The notes under the pieces are model-generated. The model did not search any database. It saw only the letters and a list, made by a program, of their open reading frames with translations, and was not told where the DNA came from. DNA of 53,150 nt from Sulfurivirga sp964427185 (GTDB taxonomy: Bacteria; Pseudomonadota; Gammaproteobacteria; Thiomicrospirales; Thiomicrospiraceae), in contig CAYRSN010000006.1 of assembly GCA_964427185.1 (NCBI GenBank), positions 1 through 53,150 on the forward strand, written 5' to 3'. Shown here piece after piece: positions 1 through 8,104 of the stretch. Numbering within the stretch: the stretch's first letter is position 1; each line of letters begins with the position of its first letter. The position numbers were made by a program, and so were the translations under genes.

Positions 1-105
1 ATCAGGTTTCGCAAGCCGGCAGATACTGACAACCCCTACATGTACCACTGCCATTTCCTCGAGCATGAGGATGCGGGCATGATGGGACAGTTTACGACGA
101 TTTAA
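1..105 (+). CDS. Multicopper oxidase, C-terminal fragment (5' end outside window)
   Basis: Frame 1 is open from the first base to a TAA at 103-105, giving 34 residues. It carries the C-terminal copper motif of multicopper oxidases: YHCHFLEHED followed by GMMGQF, that is HCH-x3-H with the axial Met a few residues on. These residues are ligands of the type 1 and trinuclear copper sites in the CotA/CueO/SufI-type family. Such enzymes are usually periplasmic and oxidise metals or phenolics with O2. The rest of the gene lies upstream of the window, so substrate and export signal cannot be judged. The gene converges on srmB, whose stop is about 70 bases away. Confidence 0.85.
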   Translation: MRFRKPADTDNPYMYHCHFLEHEDAGMMGQFTTI

Positions 106-177
106 GTCAGCGGGTACTTACCTCATTGTTCAAGCCGGTTTGAAATTTGATTTTTTCGTGCTGGAAAAAACCTGTTT

Positions 178-1458
178 TTATGGCTGTTTGCGGGGTTTTC
201 CCTTGTTTTTACGGTCGCGGTGGCGCAGTTTGTGTTTTTTGGCAGGTTTTTGGGGTTTCTTTTTCCTTTCTTTTTTCTGCTGTTTGAGCTTACGGCGGTA
301 TGCCCGCAGGCGTTCTTCAAAGCTGGGGCCTTTGAGTTCCAGTTCAGGGATCATTTCCACGGGCAGTTTCTGCCCCAGACGGTATTCAATACGATCCAGA
401 TCCTTGAGGGCATTGAAGGTGACCAGGCTATAGGCTACACCCATATTCTGTCCGCGTCCGGTACGGCCAATGCGGTGAATGTAGATATCGGAACGGTGAG
501 GTAGATCAAAATTGATCACATGGGTGATATTGTCCAGATCCAGCCCGCGGGCGGCCAGATCGGTGCTCACCAGCACGCGGCGTTTACCGGCGCGGAAGGC
601 ATTGATACGCTCCAGCCGCTTAGGCGCGGGCAGATCGCCATGGAGCACGGTGCTGGAGATATCGTGTTTGCGCAGCCAGTCGTTGACATTTTCAGCGGTC
701 TCTTTTTTGTTGGTAAAGACCAGTGCCCGCTGGCAGCTGGCATCTGTGACCAGTGCACGGAGTAGGCGGCGTTTATGAGTGTCGTCATTGGCGTGCAGCA
801 CAAACTGCTGTACCTGGGCGCTGGCCTGATTGGGGCTGTTCAGCTCAATGCGGACAGGCTCTTCCAGAATTGCCTCGGCGAAGCTTTCAATGCCTTCGCC
901 CGCCAAGGTGGCGGAGAAAAGCCCGGCCTGAAATGCCTGGGGCAGGGTTTCGATAATGGCAGTTACATCTGGTCCCAATCCCATATCCAGCATGCGGTCG
1001 GCTTCATCCAGGATGACCAAGTCCAGCTCAGTGAGGTCGAGCTTTTCCTCTCCCAGCAGGGTAAGCAGTCGTCCGGGGGTACTGACCAGCATGTGCGGTG
1101 TCTCCTGACGGTGCCACTGCTGCAGTGCAACACCACCGATAATTAACTGGCTTGTGAACGGTATGTATTTGCTGAGCTGCGTGATGGTTTGCTGAATTTG
1201 CTGTGCCAGCTCTCGGGTAGGGGCAAGAAAGAGCTTGCGCGGGAGATGAGAAGAAGGTGGATCATCCAGCAGCTGTTGCAGGGCGGGGAGTACAAATGCG
1301 GCGGTTTTACCGGTGCCGGTGGCAGCACCGACCAGTATATCCCGGCCTTCCAGTAAAGGGGGAATGGCGGCTGCTTGAACGGGTGTAGGTGTATGAAAAT
1401 GAGTCTCTTCCAAAGCGGCCAGCAGAGGCTCGTCCAGGCCAAGATCAGTAAAAGTCAT
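178..1458 (-). CDS. srmB: DEAD-box ATP-dependent RNA helicase, SrmB-like
   Basis: A 426-residue protein with all DEAD-box motifs in order: Q motif (TPTPVQAAAIP, about 24-34), Walker A ATGTGKT (about 46-52), PTRELA, TPGRL, DEAD in VILDEADRM (about 150), SAT, then the helicase domain with ARGLD and HRIGRTGR. The basic tail ends HRDRKNKGKPRKQP, closely resembling the tail of E. coli SrmB, which acts in early 50S ribosome assembly. The tail is Lys/Arg-rich and probably binds RNA non-specifically. The start codon overlaps the stop of ppnN by 4 bases, so the two are translationally coupled. A second DEAD-box gene (deaD-like, 6268-7902) is in the window. Confidence 0.88.
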   Translation of the reverse strand: MTFTDLGLDEPLLAALEETHFHTPTPVQAAAIPPLLEGRDILVGAATGTGKTAAFVLPALQQLLDDPPSSHLPRKLFLAPTRELAQQIQQTITQLSKYIPFTSQLIIGGVALQQWHRQETPHMLVSTPGRLLTLLGEEKLDLTELDLVILDEADRMLDMGLGPDVTAIIETLPQAFQAGLFSATLAGEGIESFAEAILEEPVRIELNSPNQASAQVQQFVLHANDDTHKRRLLRALVTDASCQRALVFTNKKETAENVNDWLRKHDISSTVLHGDLPAPKRLERINAFRAGKRRVLVSTDLAARGLDLDNITHVINFDLPHRSDIYIHRIGRTGRGQNMGVAYSLVTFNALKDLDRIEYRLGQKLPVEMIPELELKGPSFEERLRAYRRKLKQQKKERKKKPQKPAKKHKLRHRDRKNKGKPRKQP

Positions 1459-2831
1459 GCGGTGGCTCCTTTGTTAGGCACGAGTTTGAAGCTTGGCGTG
1501 TAGGTTCCATGAAGCTTCATGCGTTTTTGGCTGATCAGGCTGCGCAGGAGGTGATCTAATGCTTTGAGTAGTTCCGGATCTCCATGCAGCGTGTAGGGGC
1601 CGTGGGTTTTGACTTGCTGCATCCAGCGGGCTTTCACATTGCCTGCCACAATACCTGAGAAGGCTTTGCGTAGCTCAGCGGCCAGCTGATGCGGGGGGAG
1701 TGTACGGCTGAGATTGAGTTTGGCCATGTTATCGTGGGTAGGCTCAAAGGGTTTTTGCAATTCAGGGTCAATATGCAGCCGCCAGTTGAAATAGTAGGCA
1801 TCCGAGCTGGTGCGTCGATCCATGCGTACGGTTTCCATGGCCATTTTCATTTCCCGCGCCACTTCTTCGGCATTATTGTGAATATAGGTCAGGCGGGACT
1901 GGGCATGCAGACCGATGCTTTTCTCCAGAAAGTGAAACAAGTCTTTGAAATACTGCTCAGCGCAAGCAGGGCCTGTGAGAATCACCGGCAGGGCGATGTG
2001 TTGGTTTTTGGGGTGGAGCAGGATGCTGATTAAATAGAGTATTTCTTCCAGTGTGCCGACCCCACCGGGAAAAATCACCAGCCCATGTCCAAGCCGTATA
2101 AAAGCTTCCAGGCGTTTTTCGATATCAGGCAGAATGCATAAATCCGTCACTACGGGGTTGGGGGGCTCGGCTGCGATAATGCCCGGCTCGGTCAGGCCGA
2201 TAAAGCGGCCATCGGCCACCCGCTGCTTGTGGAGACCGACACCGGCGCCTTTCATCGGGCCTTTCATCACTCCGGGGCCGCAGCCGGTGCAGATATCCAG
2301 TCCGCGCAGCCCCATTTCATAGCCGGTATGTTTGGCATATTCGTATTCGGCGCGGCTGACTGCATGGCCTCCCCAACACACGACAATATTGGGCAGGCGA
2401 TTGGGAATAAGCAGCCGGGCATTGCGCAGGATGTGGAACACGGCATTGGTAATGCCTTCGGAGGTGGTCAGATCAAAGCGTTTGGAAAGTATGATGTCAT
2501 TGCGTGTATAGACCAGATCCCGCAGCACGGCAAACAGGTGGTGCTTAATGCCTTCAATCAGCTCACCGTCAACCAAGGCGGTTTTCGGTGGGTGGGTAAG
2601 GATAATCTGTACGCCGCGGCCGCGTACGGCGACTTCAATATCGAAATCTTTGTGTTTTTCCAGTAAGCTGAGGGTATCATCCGTATGACTACCGGTATTA
2701 AGCACGGCTAGTGCACACTGGCGTACCAGCGCATGCAGGCCGTTGTCTGTGGTGGTGGAGAGCTGTTCAGCCTCCCAGCGTGAGAGGATTTGCAGGGTGC
2801 CCTCTGGGCGTATGATGAGTTTGTCTGTCAT
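1455..2831 (-). CDS. ppnN: Pyrimidine/purine nucleotide 5'-monophosphate nucleosidase PpnN (LOG family)
   Basis: 458 residues, the same size class as E. coli PpnN (YgdH). The LOG-family catalytic signatures are present: CWGGHAVS, CTGCGPGVMKGPMKGA and FPGGVGTLEE, flanked by the N-terminal and C-terminal domains typical of the long proteobacterial form (FAVLRDLVY, YYFNWRLHI, AFSGIVAGNV). PpnN cleaves the N-glycosidic bond of nucleoside monophosphates, releasing the base and ribose 5-phosphate, and in E. coli is controlled by (p)ppGpp. It is first in a two-gene unit with srmB. Its start lies only a few bases from the divergent AI-2E-family gene, so its promoter must sit inside that neighbour's coding sequence. 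Confidence 0.92.
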   Translation of the reverse strand: MTDKLIIRPEGTLQILSRWEAEQLSTTTDNGLHALVRQCALAVLNTGSHTDDTLSLLEKHKDFDIEVAVRGRGVQIILTHPPKTALVDGELIEGIKHHLFAVLRDLVYTRNDIILSKRFDLTTSEGITNAVFHILRNARLLIPNRLPNIVVCWGGHAVSRAEYEYAKHTGYEMGLRGLDICTGCGPGVMKGPMKGAGVGLHKQRVADGRFIGLTEPGIIAAEPPNPVVTDLCILPDIEKRLEAFIRLGHGLVIFPGGVGTLEEILYLISILLHPKNQHIALPVILTGPACAEQYFKDLFHFLEKSIGLHAQSRLTYIHNNAEEVAREMKMAMETVRMDRRTSSDAYYFNWRLHIDPELQKPFEPTHDNMAKLNLSRTLPPHQLAAELRKAFSGIVAGNVKARWMQQVKTHGPYTLHGDPELLKALDHLLRSLISQKRMKLHGTYTPSFKLVPNKGATA

Positions 2832-2842
2832 AAGAGATGCGT

Positions 2843-3931
2843 ATGGATAAGCGACCGTTTGAAGAAGGGTTTATGTTGCTGCTTATTATATTGGCCATTG
2901 GTGTGCTCATGTGGCTGTTTGCGCCTTTCTGGGAGGCGCTGTTTCTGGCGATGATCATCGCTACGGCCACCTATCGGGGTTATGTATGGATGCGTGAGCA
3001 CTGGCAGCTGGAGGAGAATCGGGCAGCTTTTCTGATGACGCTGGGGGTATTGTTCGTGCTGGTGCTGCCCTTGGGTTATCTGTTGGTTAAAGTGAGCCTT
3101 GAGATGGGCGCTTTGTATGGTCAGGCGCAGGGGTGGCTGCAGCATTTGAAGCCTGAAACCCTGTTTGGTCACGTGGCGCGCTGGCTGCCTTTATCCGAGC
3201 AGACACAGCAGGCGCTGCTGGCGCAGATGCAGGCACGGGCAGGTATGGTCTTAAACTGGGTACAAGCTGCGGTGGTGGATTCCACTAAGATGATTGTCGG
3301 CAGTACGGCAAATTTTCTTACCTTTGTGGCGCTCTCTATGTTTGCCCTGTTTTTCTTTTACCGGGATGGTGCGGCGATTAGCAGGCATTTGACTTATCTT
3401 TCTCCGCTGGAAAATGCGCTGGATCGTCTCTTAATTGAGCGTTTTAACAGCCTGGCCACTGTGTTGACGCTCTCTGTACTGGGGGTGGCATTATTACAAG
3501 GGATGAGCTTTGCTCTGCTGGCCTGGGTGATGGGGCTGCCGGGGCTGTTTATTGGTGTGGCCGTGGCGATCGCTTCATTTATTCCCATGGTGGGGGCGGC
3601 TTTAGTCTGGGTGCCGCTCACAGTGTATCTGCTGGCACAGGGACAGTGGGTATCGGCCGGTTTGATGGCCTTTTGGGGAGCGGTGATAGCAGGGTTTGTG
3701 ATTGATAATCTGGTACGCCCGTGGATGATTCAGCAAATCTCAGCACGTATGCCACAAGGCCGGAACTTGGCGGTCTCCAATCATACACTGATAACGGTCT
3801 TGTCCACTTTGGCCGGGTTGATTCACTTTGGCGTGTTGGGGTTATTTTTTGGACCTGTGCTTGCCGCCATGGCGATTACCGTTTTTGAAGTGTATGAGCG
3901 TAAACATGGTGCGCAGCTGGATCGAGATTAG
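2843..3931 (+). CDS. AI-2E family (PerM/YdiK-like) membrane permease
   Basis: About 362 residues with the AI-2E-transporter pattern: paired N-terminal transmembrane helices, a soluble segment of roughly 80 residues, then about five more helices. Conserved pieces include the segment around FYRDG and the C-terminal IVDNLVRPWMI-like VIDNLVRPWMIQ with a following GP near the end. Members of this family were linked to autoinducer-2 export, and others act as Na+/H+ antiporters, so the substrate is unknown here. ATG at 2837 is also in frame; 2843 is preferred because an AAGAG motif (2832-2836) is then correctly spaced. It is divergent from ppnN with almost no intergenic DNA. Confidence 0.85.
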   Translation: MDKRPFEEGFMLLLIILAIGVLMWLFAPFWEALFLAMIIATATYRGYVWMREHWQLEENRAAFLMTLGVLFVLVLPLGYLLVKVSLEMGALYGQAQGWLQHLKPETLFGHVARWLPLSEQTQQALLAQMQARAGMVLNWVQAAVVDSTKMIVGSTANFLTFVALSMFALFFFYRDGAAISRHLTYLSPLENALDRLLIERFNSLATVLTLSVLGVALLQGMSFALLAWVMGLPGLFIGVAVAIASFIPMVGAALVWVPLTVYLLAQGQWVSAGLMAFWGAVIAGFVIDNLVRPWMIQQISARMPQGRNLAVSNHTLITVLSTLAGLIHFGVLGLFFGPVLAAMAITVFEVYERKHGAQLDRD

Positions 3932-3946
3932 CAAATGTTAATTTGG

Positions 3947-3975
3947 TTGAGCGGTGGCAGGTAGATTTTTATAGT
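3947..3975 (+). promoter_or_regulatory. Predicted sigma-70 promoter of the MBL-fold gene
   Basis: TTGAGC at 3947-3952 and TATAGT at 3970-3975 are separated by 17 bases, a good sigma-70 arrangement. The predicted transcription start (about 3982) precedes a GGAGG ribosome-binding site near 3997-4001 and ATG 4007. It also rules out the in-frame GTG at 3974, which lies inside the -10 box. Confidence 0.55.
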
Positions 3976-4006
3976 GAAAGAGGCACTGAGAAAGGGAGGA
4001 ACAGGG

Positions 4007-5074
4007 ATGAAGAAGCTTGGCATGACGTTACTGATGAGTGTTTCACTCACAGTGCAGGCGGGAGAGGATCCTTATGTGCAGGGGTTTGAGGTCTGGGCAA
4101 AAGAGCTGGCGGCCAAAGGTGATAAAAGTCTGGCCGGTAGCGTACGCAGCTATGTGGCGGATATCCATGCGGCTAAGGCAAAGGCCGGTTATCTGGGAGA
4201 GCGGGTGCCCTTGCCGGAGCCTGTAAAAGTGACAGATGGCGTGTATACCATTGTAGGTTCGATGATCTGGCATAATCCGGCCAACTATGGTTTTAACAAC
4301 AACCTTTCCTTTGCCATTTTTGCTGAGGGTGTATTTGTTTATAACGCAGGACCTAATTATGCGGTGGCGGCCAGCGCCCATGACATTATTCGCCGCTATA
4401 CCAATAAGCCGGTGAAGTGGGTAGTCATGGAAAACAACCAGGGGCATGCCATGTTGGGAGCAGGCTACTGGCTGAGCCAGGGTGCCAAGCTCTACTCTGC
4501 TGCGACAGCTGCGCGTCAGTTTGGAGAAGCATTCGATGCGATCAAAGCGGAGTGGAGCCGCCGCGTGGGGGAAAACCTGACTGCACCGGCTGAGAATGTA
4601 TCGGATCGTTTTATCACCTTTGACGGTGAAATGGTGCTGGAAGTAGGCGGAGGGGAAAAGGTTTATCTATGGGAGGAAGCCGGGCATACGCCTTCGGCCA
4701 CATCTGCCTGGGTGCCCAGCCGCAAGGTGTTTTTTGCCGGAGATTTGCTCTTTAATGAGCGCTCACTGGCGCTATTTGCCTATACAGATAGTCTTAAGTG
4801 GGCTGAGTCCATTCAGCAAACAGTGCAGAAACTCCCTGAAGATGCGATTGTGGTACCAGGGCATGGGCATCCTGCTGATTTGAAAACCACTGTACAGCAT
4901 ACGTTGGGATATCTGCGTTATATGCATCGGGAAATTCAGAAGGTGATTGACCAGGGTGGTACTTTGGAGGATGCATTGGCCGTTGATCAGTCCCAGTTTA
5001 AGAATCGTCCGGTTTTTGAGCAGACTTACAAACGTAATGCAGCGCACATTTATCGAGAGTTGGGAGGCTTGTGA
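4007..5074 (+). CDS. Exported metallo-beta-lactamase-fold protein with degenerate metal site
   Basis: 355 residues from ATG 4007, chosen for the GGAGG upstream and because the protein then begins with a clean signal peptide (MKKLGMTLLMSVSLTVQAGED). The fold is that of the MBL hydrolases of the cyclase/SoxH-like type: an N-terminal strand region (VYTIVGSMIWHN), then GHTPSATSAWVP, FFAGDLLF and VVPGHGHPAD. The usual zinc motif HxHxDH is replaced by ENNQGH at about residues 139-144, so only the last His of that motif remains. The later His (GHT), Asp (AGD) and His (PGHGHP) are kept. It may bind one metal, or none and act on a ligand without hydrolysis. Substrate unknown; probably periplasmic. Confidence 0.75.
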   Translation: MKKLGMTLLMSVSLTVQAGEDPYVQGFEVWAKELAAKGDKSLAGSVRSYVADIHAAKAKAGYLGERVPLPEPVKVTDGVYTIVGSMIWHNPANYGFNNNLSFAIFAEGVFVYNAGPNYAVAASAHDIIRRYTNKPVKWVVMENNQGHAMLGAGYWLSQGAKLYSAATAARQFGEAFDAIKAEWSRRVGENLTAPAENVSDRFITFDGEMVLEVGGGEKVYLWEEAGHTPSATSAWVPSRKVFFAGDLLFNERSLALFAYTDSLKWAESIQQTVQKLPEDAIVVPGHGHPADLKTTVQHTLGYLRYMHREIQKVIDQGGTLEDALAVDQSQFKNRPVFEQTYKRNAAHIYRELGGL

Positions 5075-5088
5075 TCGGCGTGTACGGC

Positions 5089-5790
5089 TTACATATGCCG
5101 AGCTGAAAAAAGATGTGGCTGGTGCTGGCGCAGGCTGAGCCAGTGGTGAGTGTGCCCGCTCAAAATCAGGTGATCCAGCAGCCGGATGTCCAGTAACTGG
5201 AGTGTCTTGGCCAGCAGGGCCGTGAGCTGGAGATCTGCATCGGAAGGTTGGCAGGTGCCGCCAGGATGGTTATGCGCCACAATTAAGGCGGTGGCATTTT
5301 TCAGCAGTGCCTGGCGCGCCACTTCACGGGGATAGACGGCGCTTTCATTCACTGTGCCTTTAAAGAGCACTTCATGCTCCAGCAGTTGATGCTGGTTATT
5401 CAAATAGAGCACCACGAAATATTCACGTTCAGGCTCTGAAAACAGGTGGCGCAGAAAGGCGGCTACCTGTTCCGGTCGATGGAAATCTACCCCGCTTCTA
5501 AGCTGCTGTTCAAAGTAGCGTCGTGCCATCTCCAGCACCGCCTGCAGCTGCACGTATTTGGCCTGCCCCAGTCCTTTGGCCTGAGTAAAGGTGGCAAGGT
5601 CGGCACTCAAAAGTGCAGGCAGGCTGCCGAAATGTTCCAGCAGCTGCTGCGCCAAGGTGACTGCATCAGTGCCAGTTACGCCGGTGCGTAGAAAAATGGC
5701 CAGCAGTTCCGCATCGGTGAGCTGCTGTGCGCCCAGCTGTAATAGTTTTTCCCGTGGGCGCAGTTGTTCGGGCCAGTCTTTGATTGCCAT
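5089..5790 (-). CDS. radC: RadC family protein (JAB/MPN domain)
   Basis: 233 residues, normal for RadC. The N-terminal part (LRPREKLLQLGAQQLTDAELLAIFLRTG) is the UPF0758 helix-hairpin-helix region; the C-terminal JAB domain has the metal motif HNHPGG-x4-PSDAD (about residues 173-184), matching H-x-H-P-x-G-x4-P-S-x2-D. The family was named for DNA repair but its true biochemical role is unsettled. It converges on the MBL-fold gene (stop to stop 14 bases) and is divergent from the thioesterase gene, whose true start lies 32 bases from the radC start. Confidence 0.9.
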   Translation of the reverse strand: MAIKDWPEQLRPREKLLQLGAQQLTDAELLAIFLRTGVTGTDAVTLAQQLLEHFGSLPALLSADLATFTQAKGLGQAKYVQLQAVLEMARRYFEQQLRSGVDFHRPEQVAAFLRHLFSEPEREYFVVLYLNNQHQLLEHEVLFKGTVNESAVYPREVARQALLKNATALIVAHNHPGGTCQPSDADLQLTALLAKTLQLLDIRLLDHLILSGHTHHWLSLRQHQPHLFSARHM

Positions 5791-5822
5791 ATAATGCCTT
5801 CAAGGTTTTTGGAGAGTGTGCC

Positions 5823-6215
5823 ATGTTCAGTGTGGAAATGAAAGTGCGTGATTATGAATGTGATTTGCAGGGGGTGGTGAATAATGCCAATTATCTGCAT
5901 TATCTGGAGCATGCGCGTCATGAGTTTTTATTAAGTCGCGGGATTGATTTTGCTCAGCTGGTAGCGGAAGGACTGGATCTGATGGTGACACGCTCAGAGG
6001 TGGATTACAGGCGTTCACTAAAGCCGGGAGATACGTTCAGGGTGACTGTATCCGTGGAGCAGGTGAGTCGGTTGAAATTCTGCTTTGTGCAGGAGATTAT
6101 CCGGGCGGATGATACCCTGATGGTTTCGGCGCGTACCTATGGCGTTGCGGTCAGAAAGGGCAAGCCAGTGAAGTTTGATGGCTTGGAAATGCTCAAGAAG
6201 CTTCAGGAAAACTAA
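5823..6215 (+). CDS. Acyl-CoA thioesterase, 4HBT/YbgC-FadM type
   Basis: 130 residues with the hot-dog-fold 4-hydroxybenzoyl-CoA thioesterase signature: YECDLQGVVNNANYLHYLEH with an ARHEF continuation, containing the catalytic Asp and the Y-x2-Y-x-E-x2-R pattern near the N terminus. Such enzymes hydrolyse acyl-CoA thioesters; the chain-length preference cannot be read from sequence. ATG 5823 is chosen because GGAGAG lies at 5811-5816; a TTG further upstream (5784) would overlap the radC start and has no ribosome-binding site. A strong hairpin follows the stop. Confidence 0.82.
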   Translation: MFSVEMKVRDYECDLQGVVNNANYLHYLEHARHEFLLSRGIDFAQLVAEGLDLMVTRSEVDYRRSLKPGDTFRVTVSVEQVSRLKFCFVQEIIRADDTLMVSARTYGVAVRKGKPVKFDGLEMLKKLQEN

Positions 6216-6221
6216 AAACAA

Positions 6222-6245
6222 AACACCGCAGCAAGCTGCGGTGTT
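6222..6245 (-). terminator. Intrinsic terminator between thioesterase and deaD genes
   Basis: A perfect inverted repeat with 11-base arms, AACACCGCAGC at 6222-6232 and its complement at 6235-6245. Read on the minus strand the hairpin is followed by a T-rich tract, so it terminates the deaD transcript; it may also stop transcription from the thioesterase gene. Confidence 0.75.
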
Positions 6246-6267
6246 GGAGCGTCTTACAGCTGAAGTG

Positions 6268-7902
6268 TTAAGCGCTACGGCGTTGTTCTGCCTCCGCTGC
6301 TAGAGGCTTGCCGCAGACACGGATACGGCGCAGGGTATCCAGCATATCCGCCGGGAGGTCTGAAGGCAGATCCACGGTGCTGAAACTGCCTCCGATATTC
6401 AGGTTGCGGATCAGCTTTCCGGGCAGACCGGTTTCATTGGCGATGGCACCGACGATATTCCCGGGCTGAGCACCATCTTTACGGCCAACATTCAGGCGGT
6501 AGCGCGTCATGCCGGAAGCCAGCTGGCTGTTGCGTGTGGGCTTGCGTTCACGGGAGTCGCGGGTTGAGCGTGCTGCCTGGCGGGGCTGTTCGCTAAGGAA
6601 GAAGGGCTGGTTTCCCTGTAGCTTCTTCGCCAGACCTGCGGCGATTTCCAGTGCCGGGATATTATGCTCCTGCTCTACTTCACTGATGATCTTCTCGAAG
6701 AAGTCAATGCCGTCCTGTTGAGCCAGTTCCACCAGCATGTCTTTGAAGCGATCTACGCGGGAGGCGTTGATATCGTCCACACTGGGCAGTTCCATAGGTT
6801 TGATTTTCTGCCGTGTAGTGCGTTCAATCTCCTTGAGCATGCGTTTTTCCCGCGGTGCAACAAACAGAGTCGCCTTGCCACTGCGCCCTGCACGGCCGGT
6901 GCGGCCGATACGGTGGGTGTAAGATTCCGGGTCGGTGGGGATGTCGTAGTTCACCACATGGGTGATGCGCTCCACATCCAAGCCGCGGGCGACCACATCC
7001 GTTGCGATCAATACATCAAACTTGCCTTTTTTGAACTGGTTTACCAAGCGTTCACGGTCACGCTGAGCCACATCGCCATTGAGGGCAGCGGCAGAGAAGC
7101 CGCGGGCTTCCAGTTTTTCCGCCAGCTCTACGGTGGCCACTTTGGTGCGTACAAAGACGATCATGCCGTCCATGGGTTCGGCTTCCAGAATGCGGGTCAG
7201 CGCATCCAGTTTGTGCACGCCAGAGACCGGCCAGTAAACCTGCTCGATATTGGTATTAGTGGTGGTTTTTTGCTTGATGATCACTTCAACAGGATCGTTC
7301 AGATAGGTTTTGGCGATGCGATGCACTTCTTTTGGCATGGTGGCGGAAAACAGCGCAGTCTGGCGTGAAGCGGGGGTATGTTTCAGAATCCACTCTACGG
7401 CATCAATAAAGCCCATGCGCAGCATTTCATCCGCCTCATCCAGAATAACGGTTTGAATGGTGTCCAGTTTCAAGGTGCCCCGTTCAATGTGATCCATAAT
7501 GCGCCCCGGGGTGCCGACGACAATGTGCGCGCCCCGTTTAATACCACGCAGCTGGTTCTGGAAGCTGGCGCCGCCATAGATGGGCAGCACATGCAGCCCC
7601 TGATGATTGCGGGCAAAGGTCTGAAAGGCTTCCGCCACCTGGATGGCCAGTTCACGGGTGGGGGTGAGCACCAGCACTTGCGTATCTTTGGACTGGGTAT
7701 CGATTTTATCTAGCACCGGCAGGGCGAAGGCGGCGGTTTTGCCTGTGCCTGTCTGTGCCATGCCCAGTACATCTTTACCTGAAATCAGTGTGGGGATTGC
7801 TTGTGCCTGAATAGCGGAAGGGGTTTCAAAACCGATTTGATTCAGGGTGTTGAGCAGCTGCTCGGAAAGACCCAAGTCTGAAAATTTAATTGAAGTATCC
7901 AT
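6268..7902 (-). CDS. deaD: DEAD-box RNA helicase, DeaD/CsdA-like with C-terminal RNA-binding domain
   Basis: 544 residues from ATG 7902, where AAGGAG is well placed; an in-frame upstream ATG at 7995 has no ribosome-binding site. Helicase core: ETPSAIQAQAIP Q motif, AQTGTGKT Walker A, PTRELA, VILDEADEM, SAT, VARGLDVERI and HRIGRTGRAGR. After the core come the DeaD dimerisation-type region and a DbpA-like domain starting about RYRLNVGRKDG and containing NIVGAIANETGLPGKLI. CsdA/DeaD helps ribosome assembly and mRNA decay at low temperature. A promoter with a leader of about 165 bases precedes it, and a terminator follows. Confidence 0.9.
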   Translation of the reverse strand: MDTSIKFSDLGLSEQLLNTLNQIGFETPSAIQAQAIPTLISGKDVLGMAQTGTGKTAAFALPVLDKIDTQSKDTQVLVLTPTRELAIQVAEAFQTFARNHQGLHVLPIYGGASFQNQLRGIKRGAHIVVGTPGRIMDHIERGTLKLDTIQTVILDEADEMLRMGFIDAVEWILKHTPASRQTALFSATMPKEVHRIAKTYLNDPVEVIIKQKTTTNTNIEQVYWPVSGVHKLDALTRILEAEPMDGMIVFVRTKVATVELAEKLEARGFSAAALNGDVAQRDRERLVNQFKKGKFDVLIATDVVARGLDVERITHVVNYDIPTDPESYTHRIGRTGRAGRSGKATLFVAPREKRMLKEIERTTRQKIKPMELPSVDDINASRVDRFKDMLVELAQQDGIDFFEKIISEVEQEHNIPALEIAAGLAKKLQGNQPFFLSEQPRQAARSTRDSRERKPTRNSQLASGMTRYRLNVGRKDGAQPGNIVGAIANETGLPGKLIRNLNIGGSFSTVDLPSDLPADMLDTLRRIRVCGKPLAAEAEQRRSA

Positions 7903-8074
7903 AAAAGGCTCCTTAAAAAGGGGCAAACCAAAGCCTGCTACACGCATGGCATGCAGCAAAATGTATCGTTGGGTTGTGCCCGGTGCGCAGGTCATCCTGC
8001 AAAAATGATGCGCACCTTAAAGAGACTTTCTAAAAGACTGAATAAAAGGCAGGCATCTGCGAAATAAGATACCC

Positions 8075-8102
8075 ACTATAACAGTTATTTATGAAGTGTC
8101 AA
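8075..8102 (-). promoter_or_regulatory. Near-consensus sigma-70 promoter of deaD with long leader
   Basis: On the minus strand TTGACA (8102-8097) and TATAGT (8080-8075) are separated by 16 bases. The start of transcription would be near 8068, leaving an untranslated leader of about 165 bases before ATG 7902. The 202-base stretch 7903-8104 holds this promoter and leader and no gene. Long leaders are typical of cold-shock helicase mRNAs; whether this one is thermoregulatory is inference. Confidence 0.7.
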
Positions 8103-8104
8103 AT

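Noticed and set aside
3974..4006. GTG start for the MBL-fold protein
   Set aside because: The GTG falls in the predicted -10 box, has no ribosome-binding site, and would bury the signal peptide.
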